A DNA stretch of 64,000 nucleotides from Hexactinellida sp. DTS-2022 (GCA_028753945.1 JAPNXP010000002.1:3224001-3288000), one strand, 5' to 3'. Positions 22,742 to 35,998 are shown, numbered from the stretch's first letter. Notes: generated from the letters alone by a model not told the origin. Program-made: numbers and translations.

Positions 22742-25700
22742 GTCAAAAACTTTGGAAGGAGATATAGGATGAAATAGGGGGTACCCCGAGCGGCGACATT
22801 CCCTCAAAAATTCACTACATATGCGAATGTTGCACATAAAGATATAACTAGGTATTTTAATTAGTAGATATAGCATCATACATGCCATATAGTGACAAAT
22901 TAAGCTTTGCAGACAGTGTGAGGTCGAAAATATTCACCAAAACCCTCAGAATTTTGGAGGAAAGGTGATTTTTTTTGGAGGGGGAATTTATTTAAAAAAT
23001 CAAAAATATTAATTTATCCCGTTTAGTTTTAAATAAGTAACATGTATGCTATATAAGGATTACATATACTATATAAAATGGAATTTGTTTTCTTTAGCAA
23101 ATAATAACATTTAGCTTACGGACTCACTATACTCACCCCTTTATGCTACTCGAAAAATAGTTTGGACTTAGATATGCTGTATTCATTTTAAGCTTAGTTA
23201 TGCAATTACAGAGCAGATTGGAGAATTGCACTTCAATATCTACAAATACGCTAAAACCACCCATACCGCAAATACATTTTTCACCCTAAGCATCCTTATA
23301 GTACAATAAGGAAAATAATAATTGACTGAATAATCTTGTTTTTTGCCTATTATGCCTATTTCTACATTGTGTATTAGGTATGGGATATTGATGAGATTAG
23401 TTGGTCAAGGGTGTCCACGCATGGAAATATATCGGAAATTACCTTAAAAACATAACATAATCCTAATTGCTATTTTTGGGCCTAGCAATACCAAACGACC
23501 ATATCTAACGTTTGTACAATGTTTTGATTCTTTCCAAGCGTATCTAAATAGTTATGGTCAATTTTGTACAAGTGTTCACTGGTTTCACCACAAAGATCGA
23601 TTCTAAGTCCTCCATGCCTCAACAATGGTATGATTGGTGGTATCATCACTCTATACAAGCTAAAACTGACGAAAATAATTTACTATTGATCAAAAAAATA
23701 ATTAACCGTTGACTCCCCAGTCGCCACACAGTGTGGCAGTGCCAAAGAACGTAGTAAATAAAGTCCAAATTTCCTAAGATTTCCGATTTAAAAATGTTTT
23801 TACAAACTCTATCGATTTCAATCATAAAAATGTTTTTATTAAATTTTAAGATGATGACATTGCATAAAAGTGTCTTCCGCCACTTGAATGCCAACTCAAT
23901 TAGAAATAATCAAATGTAAACTTTGGCTGTGCAAAACATGTTAGTTATGGAATTCAATGTAGATAGACCCTTTTTTGAATGTTTTACTCGTATATTTATA
24001 GAGTTGTGGGACATAATGGAATTTTGTAACATTTTTTCGTCATCCATGGTTCAAAAAAACAAAATTTAGTGGTTTTAATATATTGACGTGGATTTAGAAG
24101 TATGCGTCCGAATCGTTTGAAATATGTTATCCAAAATGGAATATTATGGCTCCACATGATGTAGTTTTCCAATTAAGACTAACTTCCTTTATTCTCAGGA
24201 TATATCGCTTCAAAGAAGAATTGTTTGTCACCATTTTTTGGATAGAATATTGAACAAAATTTTGCAAAAAATATTATATGTTGTCAAAATAAGAATGTCT
24301 TGATGAGTTTTGAATCTAAAAGTTCATTTTTTTTAAATAATAGAATTGTAGTAAATTAGAAATTCATGAAAAAGCTTTCGGCAGTATTCAGTTAAAAAGT
24401 CAAGATCTGAACCTTTATTGCCTATAATCTCATTCGAGGTACGTTTTCTACTACATTTTTTTTCTCAGACACCCGAGGTGCTAGAAACAAACTTTACGTC
24501 TCAAAATACACGCAATACCCGACTTCCTATCCGTCAATAATACATTTCGTGACCCTAACACGCACCGTTTTCAAAATTATCCTTATATGGGCATACAATG
24601 TGACCATTTTTGATGACGCAGTCAACTTCTTCTCTCCTGCAGTATAAACTCTAGAGCTCAGCTCTAACCTTCTATTGACATCAATAACACATCACAAACT
24701 CATTGGAAGAACTAACGAGACAAGTTACCAAATGGTTACTCGTCTATAAATTCCCATGCCCATATGGATGTGTCATTTGAGTGATGTGAGCATAAACCTC
24801 GAAATTAATTAATATTCGAGAGATTAGCTCTAAGTTCCTACAGTTATCAATAATCTATTTCAAGGCATATGGTAAAGTTCAATATAGTATAAAACAATTT
24901 TCAAAGATGATTACAAGCCCTCCGTGCCATTTTTCTGGGAATATTTTGAAAGACCAAATGCCGGACTAAATGCAGGACTTTTTTTGAGAAAGATACAATC
25001 GATTAAGACTCAAAGAAAATTATCCACAACAATAGTACTTATCTCAAAATCTCATCTGTTTTTTCACCGAAATTAGGCAATTAACACAGAGATAGTAACC
25101 AAAGATATAAAACTTCACGAAACTATCGACTTAGTTTTACTCCGGAGCCTACAAAATTAAATATTGGTTGATAGAGGTCATTAATCGCTAATTGAGTTGA
25201 GGCAACGGAAAGAGAAGGCATAATAGATGTAGTATATTGATTTAGAACATTCTAGAACATTGTACAATGTAGTTTCCGAAAACTTATAAAGTATGTTATA
25301 CAGGATAGACGCACTTTACTCTAGCATTGAAAGTCTCTATTCTTAGCCCACAAGAATTTGTGCTAGAACACTATTAATAACATATAACCTATGCCTTTCC
25401 GGGGTTGTTTCAATTATACGATTGATGTTATATAAGCGAAATTCGATAAGCTTGTGAGAGATTAAACATTCCTGTGCGTGGACACCGTTAAAATAAAAAT
25501 AAAAAAATTATTTTGAAAATTGTCCCATATATGGAAGATGACGTCATATCATTGCAAAATTATCATCTTTTGATGAAAGTTTTGGGAAAGAAAGTCATGG
25601 GAGTCAATCAGGAGTCAATCCTGGTAAAAATAATTTCATAAATTATCTCAATTATTTTCCAAGGAATCATCTTATAATGGTATCTAACCACAAACACGGT

Positions 25701-26549
25701 TTTATTAAATGCGCCACTATTTTATCTACCTTTATATTTTCAGGGGACTTGAAATATTTTGCAAAGTGTACTCCCAAAGTGTACATTACCTTTCTCTAAA
25801 TTGGTTTGTCCATGGGCAATATTTCAAACAAACAGTGGAAAAACAATAGTAAGCTCTATGGTTACCACACTTCAGAGAAAAGGACTAGTTGAAAATGAAA
25901 ATTGCGTTTGCGAGAAAAGTAAGTGATTTTAGAAGGGAGGTTGCCACTTTAACTGCCACACAAAACCTTGAACTCCCCGAAACGATGTCTCTCTTCTTAG
26001 GACCAGTCGTCGAGTACATTATAAACATTATCGCCAGCGCAGCCAAGTCTCCGTAAATCTACGTGGACTACGTGAAAATAACCCTGTCCACGGGTCAACG
26101 TAGAAGACATTTCTACGTATTTCAGGCGAAAAATATTTAAGGGGACACTTAGAGATCATCATTGCAAAAGTTTTGAACTGAAAATTTTTTATTATGAAAA
26201 GTATAAAGCGAAAAAACAACAAGTTTACAAATCTTTAAAAAAAATAGAAAAAAACACCTTTAAGGTCACTTTATGGGTATAATAAATTAAAAAATAAATT
26301 AAAAATTAAAAAATTAAAAAAATTCCTAGCAAAAGTTCTTGTAATTGATTATATGAATTCATAGAATGAATACAAAGAAAAAAGTAAAATATAATTAAAT
26401 CCTCTTTTTCATGGATTTTCATTAATAACGGTACAAGAAAAATAAAAATATTTGAATAGGACTTGCACTGTAAAAAAGGTGTATGAGAACATTTACTAAC
26501 GTCTGGCCATGGCAGATTTTTAAAAATTCAGTTTGATTAAGCAATAATG
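22742..26549. other. AT-rich, no gene seen; old repeat fragments
   Basis: Fragments only. About 23140-23300 matches 48598-48760 and 626-700. About 23575-23650 matches 34985-35060 in reverse. 24410-24660 matches 34690-34920 in reverse. A family F-like right end (GGACACCGTTAA) lies near 25481-25492. One CCATATATGG sits at 25525. No open frame here resembles a known protein. Confidence 0.5.
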
Positions 26550-27236
26550 TTTTTAATCTGTAATTGTGAGAAATAGATACCTAAACGATACAAAGCAATA
26601 AACCAAAAAGAAAATGTCATTATCTATTATACTTTTTATTTTTTGTCGGTTTCAAAATTTGGCTAATACAAATCTCCCATAGGGCGATTTCCAAAAGTGG
26701 TGGTCGATATTATGCGGTAATTTGGCAATGCGGCCATCAATATTTGTTATAAGAATCAATATTTATAGATTATAAGCGTACGGAGTTGGTAGACGGTTTA
26801 CATTTTTGAATTATGACTTTGAATTTTTCTTTTCAAACATTTTTCAAATTTCGCATAAAAAGATGACCTTTTTATTCATTTTTTGGTTTCAAATGGTCGC
26901 AATATTTTTTATTTAGATCTTATCAAAATTCTAAACCGCCCACCAACTTCCCATAACAATGATCTAGCTGATAGATCACAAAGTATAGGTCTTTAGCAAA
27001 TAATTATTTTGAAATCCACACACATATCAGGTCGAGTATGAAGAAATCCCCACATGGGACTTTTGTATTAGCATCAAACTACACGCCCACTAAAATCGAG
27101 GTTATAGAAGATTATTTGATTTCGTTTTCAGTTTGAATCTAGCTATAATTGTTTCTATCATATATATGAAATTTAAACTCCCACCTTCAAAACTAAATTC
27201 ATGTGTTTTTTGGGTGAATCAGCGTAATTTAACCTC
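26550..27236. mobile_element. Family A MITE, copy 3, reversed and truncated
   Basis: Reverse of the family A consensus (CTGTAATTGTGAGAAATAG ... CGTAATTTAACCTC). The low-coordinate end lacks its terminal 40 bp or so, and the TTAA at the other end has mutated. It is older than the copies at 4862 and 44947. Confidence 0.75.
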
Positions 27237-27330
27237 AATGCTTTATCAATTTTTATAATTGGAGCCTCTCAGACTCAAGTTAAAACCCCCGAGATCGCGA
27301 CCTTCCAGTCCTTTACTTAAGGAGTCTATG

Positions 27331-27595
27331 TCGCTACACCACTACTATCGCTACACCACCTCTACTATCGCTACACCACCACTATCGCTGCACCACCACC
27401 ACTATTTCTACACCACTACTACTATTGCTACACCACTACTACTATCGCTACACCACCACTACTATCGCTAAACCACCACTACTATCGCTACACCACCACT
27501 ACTATCTCTACACCACCACTACTGACGCTATACCACCACTACTATCGCTACACCACCACTATCGCAATTCCACCACTATCGCTACACCACCAAAG
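27331..27595. repeat. Imperfect microsatellite, (CACCACTACTATCGCTA)n
   Basis: About 15 copies of a 15-21 bp unit with the words TATCGCTACACCACCACTAC. The long Tyr/His-rich frame across it is a by-product of the repeat and not a gene. Nothing supportable is seen in 27600-29640 apart from a CCATATATGG at 28678. Confidence 0.75.
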
Positions 27596-29684
27596 TCAGC
27601 TTCTTCGAAAATTCTCTCGGCGTAGGTCGACGCAAATCGTCTTGAACGTGTCGTCCTCCGCCAAGAGATGCACTCACTCCGCTTGATGTTGGACAGGTCC
27701 AACATCAAAGTTTTTAATTACAGATTACGAATACAGCTCCTGGAACGCAATCAATCTTATTTATTTATTATAATTTTATTTATCTACCCTAGTATATTCA
27801 TATTTATTATGTATCGCTTTATAACAATAAACTCCTAATATTTATCCTAGAGTTACACACACATTTAGTACTATTAGGTTACCTGTAAGCAAAATACAGG
27901 TTCGGCAAATATGTGTAATTATGGGAAAAGTCCAAAAATACTATATTTTTTTCAAAATTTTCAAAATACTCCACTAATTTGTAAATATACCCTATTTATT
28001 GGAATATTCCAAATAGGCTCAAGTTTTATTGGATTATTGAAACTACTATGGAGATGCCAACCACAAATATTTATTAGTACAAGCTGCTCATCTGCTCTTC
28101 GCGCGTCATCACAACTTGTTCTCGGGCCTGCGGCCCTCGTTTGTATTTCAAGCATGTTCCTTTTCAAATTAGATGTAGTACTTAATGGGTGACCCCTAGC
28201 TTCTATTTATATCCGTAGATCCTAGTTAAAAACGCTAGTGCACTCGATTTTTTTTTGAGATGTGTAAGCTTCTTATCAATATGTAGCATTTAGTTTCAAC
28301 ACTTTTCCACTAATATATCATGAGTTATGACCAAATTATGACTACTGTTTTGTCTTTTTTGTCATAGTTTCATACCTCAAGGCCCTCAAATATACAATAA
28401 TGCATTATATAACTTCCGATTTGTTGATACAAAGATGGAAATAGCATTTTCGCACAAAATGAGACATTTTAGGACACGATCCAATCTTTATTCGCTAGGT
28501 GTTATGGACTTTTGAACATCAGAAGGGGGCAAAAGATCACACATTTCACACCTGTTGATATTTCAGAAACCCTTTGAGATAAATGATTATAGCCATCAGA
28601 AAATACTGTAAATACCTGACTTTCTATACGTTTATAGTACATTTTAGGACCCTAGGTCTCTAAATGTTTTCAAATGACCATATATGGTAATTTGATGTCA
28701 CTAATTTTGATGACGAAGCAATTTTTCTAACTCTTGATCTGTAGACACCAGACACTAGCTCTAAAATTCTAATCACATCATGATACAATTTCTAACTCAT
28801 TGGATAACGTTTTGGGAATATATGTTGATTCGAATGATGTGTTCTGATTTCAAATGCCCATTATAGGTGGTGGCAGAGTGTCAATATCTTATATGTGACA
28901 AAAAATCCAACTTCTGAACCAAATGAGATAGAGCTTAGCTTAAATGACTAAAAGTGATCTAATTCAATTTCAAATGACATTATCTATTTTATGCAGCTTT
29001 GGAACTCCTTTTAGTCGTACTTACACATTCTGGACTCAGCCACTTCGACACAAATAAATAGTGTTGTTTGTGAAAAGTGGCTCAGCGGATAAATTTTTCA
29101 TTCAAAAAGTAGCAAATGAATTTGTCTGAAAATTTAATAGAGTGTTGAGAACAAGTAAAATGAACTTTGATGTGGATAGATTTTTGATTCACTGTTTTTT
29201 GAGAATTTGGGACGCTTTTGTCAATAAATAATACAAAAAACCACTGAATTCTCGTAGTTTCCCATATAATATTGCCATAAAACTGATTTTCAAAATGTGA
29301 AAGCTAAAAATGAACACTCTGATTATATTATCAAGTAGATCATTTAGGGTGTTCCATGGTGCAATTTGGTATAATCTTAAATCGTTATGACACCTAGAAA
29401 AAATTTTTCGTGTATAAGATTGATTAGAGGATAATTTTAGAATTTCAAAAAATATCTACTAAAAAGTATCGTAAAGAAATTTGAAATTGCTCATATGCTT
29501 GACATGTATTCTCAGAATTATTTAAAGAGACACTTAGTGACAATTGTATTTGATATACATACTAATTTCTAAGCCACTTACAGACTTACTGTATAGCGTC
29601 AGGAGGGAGGAGTCGAGCCCAATCTCAAGTCAGTGGGAGAGAGAGAGAGGATATTCACGATATATTTGCCCGTGCTAATTTTGT

Positions 29685-30060
29685 TCCGGCCGGACCAAAT
29701 ATATCAGACAAATTTGCTCCGGCCGGACCAAATTTTTCAGAAAACCAAATATTTCAGCTATTTTAGCTCCGGGATTATCTTTTGGTCCGGTCGGACCAAA
29801 GATTTCTATCGTTTTTAGTCCGGGGTTTTCTTTTGGTCCGGTCGGACCAATTGTATCAGACAAATTTGGTCCGCTCGGACCGATCATTCCAGAGGACCAA
29901 ATATTTCAGCCATTTTTGGTCCGGGATTATCTTCGGTCCGCCCGGACCAAATATTTCAATCGTTTTGGTCCGGGGTTTTCTTTTTGTCCGGCCGGACCAA
30001 ATATATCAGAGAAATTTGGTCCGGCGTTAGCTTTTGATCCGACTGGATCAAATATTTCAG
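29685..30060. repeat. Minisatellite with GGTCCGGCCGGACC palindromic cores
   Basis: Units of about 35-65 bp each carry a palindrome of the form TTTGGTCCGGCCGGACCAAA followed by TATTTCAG. Eight cores are visible near 29685, 29730, 29790, 29845, 29872, 29937, 29987 and 30037 (degenerate). Adjacent to an otherwise AT-rich region the CCGG content is conspicuous. Confidence 0.75.
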
Positions 30061-31388
30061 AATATAACAATCCTTGCAAGTGTCACTAGGTTTGTATGCA
30101 CATTAACAAAATTGGTATATTTATGTAATATTTTGTAAATTGATTATATTATTTATTGAATCCATTAATCTGCATCCGAATTTGTTAAAGTCGGTTTATT
30201 ATAATCTAACGTATAGCCATAGCCTACTCTATATATGGCCTGACTACTACTTTAAATTTCGGCACCAGGGATGCAATAGTAGATGGGAGATAAAAATTAA
30301 CCATAACTTTTATTTTTATTAGTTTTGATAATAACCAACCATCAGGTTTAAATATTGTTTCGTTACCACCTATTGACTTTGATATTTTATTTAACTAAGT
30401 AGCTTATTTTCTCAAAATGCCGAACAGTTGTTCAGCACCTGGGTGCAAAAGTAATTATTCTAAAGAGGAACATATTCCCACTTTCAAGATGCCTGAAAAT
30501 CCTCCAGACTTGAGACATGCAAGGACACGAGCTCTTCACAGAGAAGATATTGGTAATCTCAAGGCAGTGTATGTGTGTTTGAAGCATTTTCACGAGGAGG
30601 ATATCTTGTCTACACATAAAGTTCCAAGCTGAGACGGAACATTCACAGAAATTCCCCTCGCCAGGCCAATGCTCAGAGAAGGTGCCATTCCTAGTTTACT
30701 ACCTGGGTGCCCATCTTACTATTCTAGTTCCAGTTCTAAGAGAACTCGTCTGTCATTCGACTCAAAAGAGGAAGATTTCATAAACCAGGCTCTGCATTTT
30801 AGCTTACAGTCTGAAGAAGAAGAGAAAGAGAAGTATAATGTCAGAACGATACATGATCTAAAGGATAAGTTGAATTTAATTTCTATACCTGTTAATTGGT
30901 CTATATTATCTCCCAACGACCATTGTGTTAACTTTGTCCAGATTGAAATTGTCAATCACACTGTTTCTGCCAACATGTATCTAAATATTGACTCAAGTTT
31001 ACACACAGCTGCCTTTGTATATGGCAAAGATATTTCATTGTCACTTCACAGCATAAATGATATTCGACAAGTTGAAACAGTTTTGTGTGAAATTGCTCTT
31101 ATATTTACACACAAGGGAAGTGATTCCAAACGTTCATTTCATTTAACCCGATCTAAAGAGCATATTCAAGAAATAATGAATGATTTCTCATTAGTTAGCA
31201 ATTGCGACGACAGTACAAGTACGAAGTTTCTCGATCTAGGTCGACTTCAATTTATTATGTGTCAGCTTGAGAATTGTTTTATTCCCAAAACAAGACGTAG
31301 ATACAATGTAATTACACAAATTATTGCGTTAAAAACTCATTTAATTTCACCTTCTTCTTATAACTACCTCCAAAGTTTAGACTATATA

Positions 31389-31951
31389 CACTAACCGGCC
31401 AAAAGTATTTGAACAGCAATAATTTGCATTTTACATTCAGGCTTCTAGCAGCATAATAACATTAGTAGATTCTTCAACACAGCTATTTACATAAAACGAT
31501 ATGTAAAGTATAATATAATAGTAAAAAATTTGAATTTAGATATATATGGAGGTGTTAAACTCATTAATTATATAATTAGCTAATTAAATAGATAATTTCT
31601 GATCATTAAGATGCAATGAGAATATAGAACTTCTGATTGCATATTTGAATTCCACATGGTCGAATTACTCTAGGTGCATAATTTCAAATCATTACGATTA
31701 TATTCTACTGAGATACAGCCTCATTACCATTTGTGCCACTTGTGCCACAATTGGCACGTTGCAGAGACACTTATGCCACTTCAAAAATATTTTCTAAAAT
31801 GACTTGAAATCACAATTTTTATTAATTTATAACTATAGCAAGATATTTATCGTCATTTCAGAGTAGTTTGAACAGTAGTTAATAAGTTACCAGACTACCA
31901 TTGTGTCTGCATTAAAACTTCCATTGTTCAAATACTTTTGGCTGGTTAGTG
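31389..31951. mobile_element. Tc1-like MITE, family G, copy 1
   Basis: Ends CACTAACCGGCCAAAAGTAT and ATACTTTTGGCTGGTTAGTG with TA on each side, inside the P transposase gene. The 563 bp interior has the words GTGCCACTTGTGCCACAA. Copies at 45918-46481 and 48113-48597. Confidence 0.85.
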
Positions 31952-32148
31952 TATCTCTTCCACATTACCACACTTTAGAAAAACTTTATTCTTCATTTGG
32001 CCTTGAAAATGAATTCACTAGTTATCTTATTCAGGCAACATCCTTTTTTTCTCAAGAACAAAAAAATGTAATAATTCAAATGGATGAAATACATATAAAA
32101 TCTGATATTTCTTACAAGGGTGGTAGGATTTTTGCCCCAATTTAACCC

Positions 32149-32208
32149 CGGAAGATCCGACAAAGACTGTTTTTGTGAAAAAAAAAACAGTCTTTGTCGG
32201 ATCTTCCG
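32149..32208. repeat. Perfect 26 bp hairpin in the P transposase
   Basis: Arms 32149-32174 and 32183-32208 are exact inverted copies (CGGAAGATCCGACAAAGACT...) around an 8 nt loop. One arm reads as the expected P-transposase coding text (EDPTKTVF); the other is a local inverted duplicate of it, probably from template switching during repair. Confidence 0.85.
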
Positions 32209-32407
32209 TGGTTTCAAGTTTGCATAAAAAATGGTCTAGCATCGTTCGTTTACTTCCGTGTGGATTAATAACTGCTGGAAGAATATTCCCAATTATTAAA
32301 TCCTGCATTTTAGATCTTGAAAATTGTGGTTTACGGGTGCAAGTTATTTCAACAGACAATTACCCTTTAAGTGTAGACTGCCTAACTGATACACGTTGTG
32401 TCAGGAG

Positions 32408-33146
32408 TAGGGGTCTCAATCCCGGAGCCTTTTTCCAATCCCGGGATCCCGGGATCCCGGGATTCCGGGATTGATCAAATAATTTATTGACACTTGACCA
32501 ATCATGCAAATATGTTGAATTAATGTAATTGTGTATTGATTGATAACTCCATTACATAATAAATAGAGCATAAGATCGTAGTATAGTAATAATAAGATTT
32601 TAATTAAGATTTTTATGATTATTCCTGATAGGAATTTAAATCGATATTGAAATGAAATGGTTCAAGATTGTTGTTAATAAACAAAGCATCATGTTATCAA
32701 AAATTCACCTAATGACAAAGCCACACGTAATTGAACAAGTAACGAATAATTGATTACCGAGAAATGTAAGCGATAAAAATGAATTAAAGAATATAATTAC
32801 AGTCAGGTTCTATTATTATGAACATTCAAGGGACCAAAAATTGTGTTCATAATAGAGAGACTTCATAATAAGCGAACTCAACTTAATACAAACCCTATGT
32901 AAGTTGTTAAATTGGGACCGTAGGATTTGTTCATAATAATAAATCTTCATATTATCAGACGAAATCTTGTTCATAATAAGCAGACCTGACAGTATATGTC
33001 ATGCGAGAAGATAATATTCACATCAGGCTCACAATCATTGCTATACTCATGATATATCTGGATCCCGGGATTGGAAAGTCTAATCCCGGGATTGAATCCC
33101 GAATAAAATGGACCGGGATCCCGGGATCCCGGGATTGAGACCCCTA
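32408..33146. mobile_element. Non-autonomous hAT with CCCGGGAT repeats
   Basis: Inverted ends TAGGGGTCTCAATCCCGG and CCGGGATTGAGACCCCTA with an exact 8 bp duplication GTCAGGAG (32400-32407, 33147-33154). Both subterminal regions repeat ATCCCGGG. It has no transposase. A pogo-like MITE is inserted at 32800. Confidence 0.9.
32800..32992. mobile_element. pogo-type MITE
   Basis: CAGTCAGGTTCTATTATTAT at the left and AATAAGCAGACCTGACAG... at the right edge, flanked by TA. It is the innermost layer of the P/TTAA/hAT/pogo stack. Confidence 0.75.
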
Positions 33147-33579
33147 GTCAGGAGGGAAACATGTCGATCTAATCATTCAAATTTCGAGAAAATTCGGATT
33201 TAGACAGTGTTTTGTATTCTCAATCGATTTCAATAAAAAAATCAAAATTTTCAGAATTTTGTTAGATGACGTAGCAGAAAGGTGATCTGCTCCACTTGCC
33301 ACCCACCCACTTTTGTAGATAAGAAATGCGAAAATCTCACCGTGGGAATACCCATAGGAAGATATTAGACTAATCTTATCTGTTTTAGGATATTTGGGTG
33401 GACTAATTTAGAGTTGTGACAGATATAACTCAAATATATGTATATTTTCGAAATCCATGGTTCATCAAATACAGATTTATAATTTTTATGAAAATGAGGT
33501 AACTTTAGTTTCCTGATACAGATTTGTTCAAATTTTGAGATCTGATAACTAATAAGATAGTCCATAGCATTCTATACAT

Positions 33580-35998
33580 AAGGCAATGGTACGCACTCAA
33601 ATTTCTGGACCAGGGATTAACTAGTATAGTCAACTAAATAGATGCAACTCAATTATTCTTCGAAATAAGTAATCCAAGGTGCTTCTACTTATGTAATTGT
33701 TTTTTATAAAGGTAGTCATGTACAAGACGCATATTTTTGAGGTGCCACTTGGGCGAAATGACGTCACCGTATTATCTAATAGGCAAAATATGCCAGAACT
33801 TTGAACGCATGTAAAATGTTCAATTTCGCTTTTTAACGGTATTCCTTATAGGAAACTGTAAATTCACTATAGAACATGTCTATGGATGCTCTGAATACTT
33901 CTAAGTATCCTCAGAACTTGCTCTGCCTAAATATGACTAAGATTCAACACATTTCAATGCATATTGAATTGTTTTGTCTTGATATAGATTCTTTTAGATT
34001 ACGACTATGAGCTCCTATTCAATATAACATAGACACGTCAAATTTTCCTGAACAATTAGAGCTGTTCTAGAATGTTCTCTAGTCGATTTCAACTCTATAA
34101 AAGCCTAATCTTTCGAGGCGACGATTGCGATTTTGTATTTTCGACTTCGATGACCCCGAAATATTGAGGTGTGCGACTTGAGTCAGATTTTTTGAATATT
34201 TAATATCATATACCAATTGATTGGCTATTACTAATTGTAATTTGATGTATTTGGCTAATCGCAAAGGTCCAGGCTCTTTGGTTTGGGGTATATGAAGTGG
34301 AAAAAAAAAATCAAAACGCAATCTTTGTAATCTTCCTCAGGATTCTTAGTAGTTGCACCCCTCCGCCGGAAATTTCCATCATATTGTGAAAACGACCAAA
34401 TGGGATCCCCAAACGTTTCAATATACGACCTAGTAATCGATAACTATACCTTCTAACTTGAAATGGATTATTGATGTTACTAGGCAGTTAGAGCTAAGCT
34501 CTAGCTTATATTTAAATTTCAAGGATTATGGTCAGATCACTGAAATGACACCTCCATATATGGGCATGTGAAATTATATTCTAGTAACCATTAGGAAAAT
34601 AGTCTCATTTGTACTTCTAATGAATATGTAATGGGTTATTGATGTGAATAGAAGGTTAAAGCTAAGCTCTAATGTTTATACTTTAGGAAAGAAGAAATTT
34701 GCTGTGTCATCAAAATTGGGCACATTACATGCCCATATAGGGATCATTTTGAAAACGGAGGGTGTTAGGGTCCCAAAATGTATTATGAACGTATAGGAAG
34801 TCGGGTATTGCGAGCATTTTGAGACGTATATGTTGATTCTAGCTGCTCGGGTGTCTGAGAAACAAAATGGAAAAGAAAACGTACCCTCGAATGAGATTAT
34901 AGACCATAAATGTTTAGATTTTCACTTTTTGCGATTTTTTTTTGATCAATTGTTGTTTATTTTCGTCATTGATTGCTAGGATAGAGTAATGATACCACCA
35001 ATCTTACCATTGTTGAGGAATACAATACAGATAATAGTTCAAAGTGGAGAAACCAGTGATCCGCTGTACAAAATAGCTCATAACTCTGAAAATACGCGTG
35101 GAAGTGGCTCAAAACCATATACAAACGTTAGTTATGGTCCATCGTCAGTGTTTGGTACAAAAAAAAAAATTAGGTTATATTGTCTTTTGGAGCGAAATTT
35201 CCGATTTTTTCCCAATAAGGAACACCCTTAAAACAAATCGCTGTAACTAACCCATCTAGGAGTCATTTTACATATAATATCTCAGAATCAATTATGGAAT
35301 GTTGACACATTCCTCTGTTGCTATGGAAACGTGATTTCAATGCTTGAGGTCATATCTCGAGAAGAAATTTCGTTAAAGCTTAGTCAATGGATCCAAACGA
35401 TAGCCCATCCTCAACTTCCTATTCAATGATAATACATTTCGATGCTCTATCTCCAACCAATTTTCTGAGAATTGTGATTATTGTAATATACATTCAAACG
35501 GTTATACACATTTTGCGCAAAATTAGTTGGAGATTGAGCATCGAAATGTATTATCATTGAATAGGAAGTTGAGGATGGGCTATCGTTTGGATCCATTGAC
35601 TAAGCTTTAACTATATTTCTTCTCGAGATATGACCTCAAGCATTGAAATCACGTTTCCATAGCAACAGAGTAATGTGTCAACATTCCATAATAGATTCTG
35701 AGATATTATATGTAAAATGACTCCTAGATGGGTTAGTTACAGCGATTTGTTTTAAAAAGCGAAATTGAACATTTTACATGCGTTCAAAGTTCTGGCATAT
35801 TTTGCCTATTAGATAATACGGTGACGTCATTTCGCCCAAGTGGCACCTCAAAAATATGCGTCTTGTACATGACTACCTTTATAAAAAACAATTACATAAG
35901 TAGAAGCACCCTGGATTAGTTATTTCGAAGAATAATTGAGTTGCATCTATTTAGACTATCTATAGTATAGTGGCCCAGTACTAATCTCACTGCCTTTA
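33580..35998. mobile_element. Large palindromic element with one arm interrupted
   Basis: Inverted arms: 33580-33836 plus 35232-35460 on the left, 35520-35998 on the right, meeting near 35490. Arm identity is high over most of about 480 bp. A TTAA element (33833-35231) sits in the left arm. No coding sequence; the outer target duplication is not clear. Confidence 0.78.
33833..35231. mobile_element. TTAA-bounded element, family F, in palindrome arm
   Basis: TTAA-CGGTATTCCTTAT at the left, ATAAGGAACACCC-TTAA at the right. The right part matches 14036-14235, and 34690-34920 matches 24410-24660 in reverse. It contains a CCATATATGG (34554). Confidence 0.75.

Larger units (their letters stand above)
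30417..32366 (+). pseudogene. P-element (THAP9-like) transposase, broken and truncated
   Basis: The start at 30417 gives an N-terminal THAP DNA-binding domain (C-x4-C: CSAPGC; then VCLKHF). After an in-frame TGA at 30630 the frame continues with LPGCPSYYS and a long P-transposase region to 31388, then HYHTLEKLYSSFG, the catalytic-Asp motif MDEIHIKSDISYKGG (about 32080-32122) and VISTDNYPL. It is cut by a Tc1-like MITE (31389-31951), disturbed by a perfect hairpin (32149-32208), and ends where a TTAA element starts at 32367. The C-terminal GTP-binding and remaining catalytic regions are missing. P elements move by cut-and-paste and use 8 bp targets; its own ends were not found. Dead. Confidence 0.85.
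32367..33565. mobile_element. TTAA element related to family B, with stacked insertions
   Basis: TTAA-GTGTAGACTGCCTAACTG at the left; the body resembles 44110-44770 and 46558-46720. The right terminus was not found and may be lost. It caps the P transposase and is itself interrupted by a hAT MITE at 32408. Confidence 0.65.

Noticed and set aside
27259-27625. Long Tyr/His/Thr-rich open frames
   Set aside because: They simply translate the CACCACTACTATCGCTA microsatellite and have no sequence outside it.
27690-27900. Possible solo LTR (TGTTGGACAGGTCCAACATC start, AATAAA nearby)
   Set aside because: No second copy, no clear CA end and no target duplication were found.
28070-28160. Possible tRNA or SINE head in a GC-richer patch
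   Set aside because: No convincing A/B box pair or cloverleaf could be drawn.
29633-30030. Overlapping frames repeating Arg-Pro-Asp-Gln on both strands
   Set aside because: They arise from the palindromic GGTCCGG minisatellite; open on both strands because the repeat is self-complementary.
29685-30060. CRISPR-like array of palindromic repeats
   Set aside because: Spacing is irregular, the intervening sequence is itself repetitive, there are no cas genes and the genome is eukaryotic.
30417-30632. Stand-alone host THAP-domain gene
   Set aside because: The downstream frame continues as P transposase after one TGA, so the THAP domain belongs to the P element.
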